Positions 61,802 to 64,000 of a stretch of 64,000 bases of DNA are shown here, one piece after another. The DNA is taken from contig NZ_CP094529.1 in assembly GCF_022811665.1 (NCBI RefSeq), forward strand, positions 1 to 64,000, read 5' to 3'. Made by a program: the position numbers and the translations under genes. The notes beneath the pieces are model-generated. The model was given only the letters and a program-made list of their open reading frames with translations, searched no databases and was not told the origin of the DNA. The stretch is from Chryseobacterium oryzae (GTDB lineage: Bacteria; Bacteroidota; Bacteroidia; Flavobacteriales; Weeksellaceae). The number at the start of each line of letters is the position of its first letter. Positions within the stretch are counted from its first letter, which is position 1.

Positions 61802-61809
61802 CAAAAATA
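61802..61809 (-). promoter_or_regulatory. -7 element for the two-component operon
   Basis: TATTTTTG on the minus strand matches TAnnTTTG, 17 bp before the chosen response-regulator ATG. Confidence 0.55.
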
Positions 61810-61901
61810 GGGAAAAGAATATTAATGAGTTGGAGATGATAAAAAATAGGATGTATTCAAGACTCAATTTTGAGTTTTAATATATTTATGAGAACGGCAT
61901 A

Positions 61902-61931
61902 AAAAATCCGCTTCAATAGAAACGGATTTTT
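61902..61931 (-). terminator. Terminator of the GLPGLI gene
   Basis: AAAAATCCG (61902-61910) pairs with CGGATTTTT (61923-61931), with two more internal pairs and T-runs on both strands. Confidence 0.85.
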
Positions 61932-61934
61932 TTG

Positions 61935-62765
61935 TTATTGTAACTCGATAGGATTGCTGTTGTTTTTAGCCTCTTCTTTTATTCTTTCCTCCATTCTTTT
62001 TCGCATATCCGCAGGATTAGGATTTCCGCCACCGCCTCTCATTGGTGGCGCAATTCCACCACCACGACCTGCAGCTAAAAAAGACATGGGATCTTCTCTA
62101 AATTTTTCCTGCTGTTTAAGATAATCTTTACGTTTCAGTTTGATGATGTTTCCGAACTGGTTCATTTCAGGAAAATCTGAAATTTTATAGTTTTTCATTA
62201 AATCGAAAGAATAGTCTCCGGAAGAATCTTCCACTTTTATAATTAAACCCGGAAGACCGGTAAACTTATACGGGCCGTCCTGATAGGGTAAATCTGTAGT
62301 AAACCATGCAGTCCATTTTCTTCCCGCAAACTCAGTTTCGGCTTTCTGCACTTTGTAATCGCCAATTTTTGTAGTTTCGGCTAAAACTTTCCAATCTAAA
62401 GGACGGTCTTCCTCATAAGCGTAAATATCTCGTCCAATACGGTCTTTGAAAGTTGTTTTCTGAGATTTTTTATCCTTTTCAACAGAATAGTTAATATTAG
62501 ATCTCAGACTTTCCATTTGTTCGCGGTTTACACCTCTTTCGCCTCCACTTTGGAAGTTAGAACGTAATATAGAATCTCTTTTTATTCTGTTTTCAGAGTA
62601 GAATAAAGATTTTTCCCCGGAAATATCTAAATATGCATTCTCGGTTTTTACATCTTTTTTATCGCTTGCGTTGGGTTTCATGGTAACTTGGTAAACGAAT
62701 CTGTTCGTTTGCGCCATAGAAATTTGTGCCACAATTAATAATGCTACAACGGCAATTTTTTTCAT
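61935..62765 (-). CDS. GLPGLI-family secreted protein
   Basis: 276 residues. A signal peptide (1-18, ISMAQ) is followed by the beta-rich GLPGLI domain, whose signature appears as GPYKFTGLPGLIIKVED near residue 175, with AWFTTDLPYQDGPY just before it. The C-terminal tail is rich in Gly, Arg, Pro and Lys (RGGGIAPPMRGGGGNPNP). The family is widespread in Bacteroidota with unknown function. A -7 element TAACTTTG is at 62804-62811. Confidence 0.92.
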   Translation of the reverse strand: MKKIAVVALLIVAQISMAQTNRFVYQVTMKPNASDKKDVKTENAYLDISGEKSLFYSENRIKRDSILRSNFQSGGERGVNREQMESLRSNINYSVEKDKKSQKTTFKDRIGRDIYAYEEDRPLDWKVLAETTKIGDYKVQKAETEFAGRKWTAWFTTDLPYQDGPYKFTGLPGLIIKVEDSSGDYSFDLMKNYKISDFPEMNQFGNIIKLKRKDYLKQQEKFREDPMSFLAAGRGGGIAPPMRGGGGNPNPADMRKRMEERIKEEAKNNSNPIELQ

Positions 62766-62803
62766 TGTTATTTTGATTTATTCTTTTGATTTTAAAATAC
62801 CTG

Positions 62804-62811
62804 CAAAGTTA
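62804..62811 (-). promoter_or_regulatory. -7 element for the GLPGLI gene
   Basis: TAACTTTG on the minus strand matches TAnnTTTG, 38 bp before the start codon. Confidence 0.5.
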
Positions 62812-62875
62812 AGCCCATCAATAATAAATATAGGCAAAATAAAATCACCAATTTTTATTTACTAATAATTGTTCG

Positions 62876-62883
62876 TATTTTTG
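62876..62883 (+). promoter_or_regulatory. -7 element for the suf genes
   Basis: TATTTTTG matches TAnnTTTG, 28 bp before the sufA-like ATG. Confidence 0.5.
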
Positions 62884-62911
62884 CATGATTAAATCATTCT
62901 AAATAAATACA

Positions 62912-63241
62912 ATGATAAAGGTTTCAGATCAGGCAAAGGTTAAAGCGGTTCAGCTGATGACAGAAGACGGCTTTAATCCTGCTGAAGATTATATAAGAGT
63001 TGGGGTAAAAAGTGGAGGATGTTCAGGCTTAGAGTATGTTCTTGGTTTTGATAATAAACAAAACGAGACAGATCAGATTTTTGAAGATAACGGAATAAAA
63101 ATAGTCGTTGAAAAAAAATCGATACTTTATCTGGCAGGAACCACATTAGAATATTCCGGGGGATTGAATGGAAAAGGATTTGTTTTTAATAATCCTAATG
63201 CATCCAGAACATGTGGGTGTGGAGAGAGTTTTAGTTTATAG
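62912..63241 (+). CDS. A-type iron-sulfur carrier (SufA/IscA/ErpA family)
   Basis: 109 residues with the three conserved cysteines of A-type carriers: C37 in GGCSGLEY and the CGCG pair near the end (CGCGESF). It carries or delivers Fe-S clusters built by the SufBCD scaffold. sufB follows 72 bp downstream, so it is the first gene of a suf operon. SufA is the likely type, though ErpA cannot be excluded. Confidence 0.93.
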   Translation: MIKVSDQAKVKAVQLMTEDGFNPAEDYIRVGVKSGGCSGLEYVLGFDNKQNETDQIFEDNGIKIVVEKKSILYLAGTTLEYSGGLNGKGFVFNNPNASRTCGCGESFSL

Positions 63242-63261
63242 ACACGAGATGAAAGGTGTTG

Positions 63262-63307
63262 GATGTCGGGCTTTTGTCTGAAATCTGATGTCTGGATTCT
63301 GAAATCT
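63262..63307. repeat. Short degenerate repeats between sufA-like gene and sufB
   Basis: TCTGAAATCT occurs at 63277-63286 and 63298-63307 and GATGTC occurs twice, forming a degenerate direct repeat of about 10-21 bp. Similar TCTGA-rich stretches are, from memory, common between genes in Chryseobacterium. Confidence 0.4.
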
Positions 63308-63313
63308 TAAAAA

Positions 63314-64000
63314 ATGAGTAAATACACAGAAGACGATTTACGCGTCGATTTAGAAAATAAAAAATACGAATTCGGTTGGGAAACCAAAATTGATTATGAA
63401 GATTTCCCGACAGGATTGAATGAAGACATTATTCGGGCTATTTCTGCAAAAAAAGAAGAGCCGGAATGGATGACTGATTGGAGATTGGAGTCTTTCAAAA
63501 TCTGGTTGAAAATGACTGAGCCAGACTGGGCAAATATTAAATATGAAAAGCCGGATTTTCAGGCAATTAAATATTATGCAGCCCCGAAAGCAAAACCAGA
63601 ACTGGAAAGTCTGGATGAAGTAGATCCTGAGTTATTGAAAACCTTCGAAAAATTAGGGATTAACATCGAAGAGCAAAAAAGACTTTCTGGTGTTGCAGTA
63701 GATATTGTAATAGATTCCGTGTCTGTAAAGACTACTTTTCAGGATACGCTGATGGAAAAAGGGATTATTTTCTGTTCCATTTCTGAAGCCATTAAAAACC
63801 ATCCTGATTTAGTGAAAAAATATCTCGGCAAAGTAGTTCCTAGAGGAGATAATTTCTACGCAGCTCTAAATTCTGCTGTTTTTTCAGATGGAAGTTTTTG
63901 CTACATTCCGAAAGGAGTAAGATGCCCTATGGAACTTTCTACCTATTTCCGTATTAATCAGGCAGGAACGGGGCAGTTCGAAAGAACTTTAGTGATTGCT
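63314..64000 (+). CDS. sufB: Fe-S cluster scaffold protein SufB (partial)
   Basis: An ATG at 63314 opens MSKYTEDDLRVDLENKKYEFGW, and the frame stays open to the right edge (229 codons). IIFCSISEAIKNHPDLVKKYLGKVVP and DNFYAALNSAVFSDGSFCYIPKGVRC are diagnostic SufB blocks. The C-terminal half lies outside the window. It is 72 bp after the A-type carrier gene, in the normal suf order. Confidence 0.96.
   Translation, partial: MSKYTEDDLRVDLENKKYEFGWETKIDYEDFPTGLNEDIIRAISAKKEEPEWMTDWRLESFKIWLKMTEPDWANIKYEKPDFQAIKYYAAPKAKPELESLDEVDPELLKTFEKLGINIEEQKRLSGVAVDIVIDSVSVKTTFQDTLMEKGIIFCSISEAIKNHPDLVKKYLGKVVPRGDNFYAALNSAVFSDGSFCYIPKGVRCPMELSTYFRINQAGTGQFERTLVIA

Noticed and set aside
1..64000. CRISPR arrays, IS elements, prophage, rRNA operons
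   Set aside because: No regularly spaced repeats, transposase or integrase genes, phage structural genes or rRNA sequence were found on either strand.

Overview
The window looks like a chromosomal segment of a Chryseobacterium-like member of the Bacteroidota (class Flavobacteriia). Pointers are the AT-rich sequence, many promoters with the Bacteroidota -7 element TAnnTTTG, a fused MurF-Alr enzyme, a GLPGLI-family protein, a type IX secretion sorting domain, an SprE/PorW-like lipoprotein and YbeY with the HLCGYKDK motif. No IS element, prophage, CRISPR array, rRNA or complete tRNA is visible. Nearly everything is a normal chromosomal gene, in short operons closed by hairpin terminators.

Layout. 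0-11 kb: a repeat-bearing protein cut by the left edge, tdk, murF-alr, a patatin/beta-barrel protein, ybeY, mnmG, a methyltransferase and pgk. mnmG is bracketed by two perfect parS sites (TGTTTCACGTGAAACA). The 594-bp gap between pgk and the next gene carries a cluster of DnaA-box-like motifs and is a candidate chromosome origin. 11-21.5 kb: DUF4139 protein, rpiB, two secreted proteins that may be paralogues, rnr, a LysE-type exporter, LD-carboxypeptidase, YraN, an SDR enzyme and tsaB. 21.5-27 kb, minus strand: SprE/PorW-like lipoprotein, Maf, KdsC, SIMPL and DUF2520 proteins. 27-33 kb: an ECF sigma module, lepA and secreted proteins of unknown function.

33.2-38.7 kb is the most interesting part. 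A Nudix-wHTH (NrtR-like) regulator precedes a tight five-gene operon: SPFH protein, divergent NAD kinase, a small protein of the kind often labelled ADP-ribosylation/crystallin J1, macrodomain and sirtuin. A WYL regulator follows. One 15-bp motif, GYGT-N7-ACRC, occurs once at the regulator's own promoter and three times in front of the operon. This looks like a self-regulated NAD/ADP-ribose stress or signalling module.

38.7-64 kb: TonB-C-like and DUF3575 proteins, tadA, a secreted EreA/ChaN-like protein, coaX, prfA, a type IX secreted protein divergent from an AraC regulator, divergent class I and class II fumarases, a second ECF sigma module, two lipoproteins, a mutL-rhomboid-EEP operon, a DUF1275 protein, a UspA-like protein, a two-component system, a GLPGLI protein, and the start of the suf operon (sufA-like, then sufB cut by the right edge).
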